Assembly (NCBI GenBank): GCA_011959805.1
Contig: BLMC01000002.1
Span: 1-64,000, forward strand
Direction of reading: 5' to 3'
Origin: Lachnospiraceae bacterium
Lineage (GTDB): Bacteria; Bacillota; Clostridia; Lachnospirales; Lachnospiraceae
Length of the DNA: 64,000 nucleotides
Shown here one piece after another: positions 63,074 to 64,000 of the stretch (its first letter is position 1; the number at the start of each line of letters is the position of its first letter). Made by a program: the position numbers and the translations under genes. The notes beneath the pieces are model-generated. The model was not told the origin of the DNA. It was given only the letters and a program-made list of their open reading frames with translations, and ran no database searches.

Positions 63074-64000
63074 TTATTCTACAACTTTTGGCAAAGATGC
63101 AATGCTCTTTGCAAGTTCCTCATCTGAAGGAATATAATCTGACATTTTACCATCATTAAATTTCTGGTATGCAACCATATCAAAGTATCCTGTTCCTGTA
63201 AGACCAAAGACAATATTTTTCTCCTCTCCAGTCTCTTTGCATTTCAAAGCCTCGTCAATCGCTACTTTGATTGCATGACTGCTTTCAGGCGCTGGCAGAA
63301 TCCCCTCTACTTTTGCAAAGGTCTGTGCAGCCTTAAACACTTCTGTCTGCTCCACGCTTCTTGCAGAGAGAATACCATCTTCATACAGTTGTGATACAAT
63401 CGAACTCATGCCATGATAGCGCAGTCCTCCGGCATGATTTGCAGATGGAATAAATCCACTTCCCAGTGTATACATCTTTGCCAATGGACAAATTTTTCCT
63501 GTGTCACAATAGTCATATGCATAGACTCCTCTTGTTAAACTAGGGCAAGAAGCCGGCTCCACTGCTATAATTTCATAATTGGCCTCACCGCGAAGCATGT
63601 CACCCACAAATGGAGAAATCAATCCGCCCAAGTTAGAACCGCCACCTGCACAGCCGATAATCATGTCCGCTTTAATTCCATATTTATCCAGCGCAGACTT
63701 TGTTTCTAATCCAATAATTGTCTGGTGCAAAAGAACTTGGGAAAGCACAGACCCGAGCACATAGCGATATCCTTCCTGTGTTGTAGCGGCCTCCACCGCC
63801 TCTGAAATCGCACAGCCAAGGCTTCCCGATGTCCCCGGAAATTGCTCGTTAATCTTACGGCCAACACTCGTCAGCATAGAAGGTGAAGGTGTCACTTTTG
63901 CCCCGTAGGTTCTCATAACCTCGCGCCGAAAAGGTTTTTGTTCATAGGATACTTTTACCATATATACCTGACAATCCAGTTCAAAATAAGAACATGCCAT
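63074..64000 (-). CDS. TrpB2-type tryptophan synthase beta-like protein, N-terminus beyond window
   Basis: A PLP enzyme that makes tryptophan from indole and serine, or acts in a related salvage reaction. 308 residues are visible; the start and the PLP lysine lie beyond 64000. Visible features: MIIGCAGGGSNLGGLISPFVGD (phosphate-binding loop), VEPASCPSLTRGVYAYDYCDTG, HAGGLRYHGMSSIV (TrpB2-specific) and FGLTGTGYFDM. The TrpB2 group is distinct from the classical TrpB1 of the trpBA operon. The reading frame is intact to the edge. Confidence 0.9.
   Translation of the reverse strand: MACSYFELDCQVYMVKVSYEQKPFRREVMRTYGAKVTPSPSMLTSVGRKINEQFPGTSGSLGCAISEAVEAATTQEGYRYVLGSVLSQVLLHQTIIGLETKSALDKYGIKADMIIGCAGGGSNLGGLISPFVGDMLRGEANYEIIAVEPASCPSLTRGVYAYDYCDTGKICPLAKMYTLGSGFIPSANHAGGLRYHGMSSIVSQLYEDGILSARSVEQTEVFKAAQTFAKVEGILPAPESSHAIKVAIDEALKCKETGEEKNIVFGLTGTGYFDMVAYQKFNDGKMSDYIPSDEELAKSIASLPKVVE

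Overview
The window looks like chromosome of a low-GC, endospore-forming Firmicute of the Lachnospiraceae type (Roseburia/Eubacterium-like). The case rests on an intact spoVAA-AB-AC cluster, a Spo0A-type DNA-binding protein, an AgrBD/AgrCA signalling locus, a FeoA-FeoB fusion, a TrpB2-type synthase, serine-recombinase mobile DNA and strongly AT-rich intergenic DNA. I cannot fix the species. Layout, left to right: 0-1 kb holds two frameshifted IS3-type orfA fragments. 1.4-7 kb holds a soluble hybrid histidine kinase and an HD-GYP-like protein (adjacent, probably one unit), then a GH13 amylase with its own promoter. 7-8.9 kb is the minus-strand spoVA operon with an Xre regulator upstream. 9.2-12.4 kb is an agr-type quorum-sensing island: agrB and a short, easily missed agrD on plus, converging with agrC-agrA-xre on minus. 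12.6-19 kb holds two MATE exporters, an RsmF-like rRNA methyltransferase, type-2 argC, and an MFS transporter broken by a frameshift, which lies downstream of a strong promoter, a 35-codon ORF and a terminator. 19.7-21.4 kb is an ECF sigma factor with a DUF4179 partner. 22.4-25.4 kb has a membrane-linked Mrr-type nuclease and an AraC/C45-hydrolase pair. 25.5-32.7 kb is a decayed mobilizable element (serine recombinase, Xre, palindrome-rich oriT-like DNA, VanZ, an HTH protein with an early stop, and a relaxase remnant cut by an IS3 element) lying against a tRNA-Leu terminator. 32.9-36.5 kb is a LytTR/LiaF/DUF4097 envelope operon plus a third MATE. 36.9-40.1 kb carries aspartokinase, homoserine dehydrogenase and a PheB-like ACT protein. 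40.7-41.4 kb is a six-tRNA cluster (Pro-Gly-Arg-His-Gln-Lys in transcription order). 41.6-49 kb holds housekeeping genes (metallophosphoesterase, RdgB, THUMP methyltransferase), small proteins and FeoAB. 49.5-57 kb is a three-gene unit: a giant Ig-like surface protein, a membrane Ser/Thr kinase and a small membrane protein. 57.4-64 kb has RqcH, GlgA, a receiver-less Spo0A-like regulator, two flavodoxin-like proteins, tRNA-Val and a partial TrpB2. Intergenic DNA is not empty. At least two repeat families are scattered through it: short palindromic modules around a GTAGGGGAAGA core, and an element of about 190 bp in three copies, each in the same orientation upstream of a minus-strand operon (sigma/DUF4179, pheB-hom, feoAB). 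The points most worth a second look are the agr island with its AgrD, the receiver-less Spo0A, the promoter/peptide/terminator leader before the broken MFS gene, the three-copy upstream element, and the kinase/Ig-protein operon.
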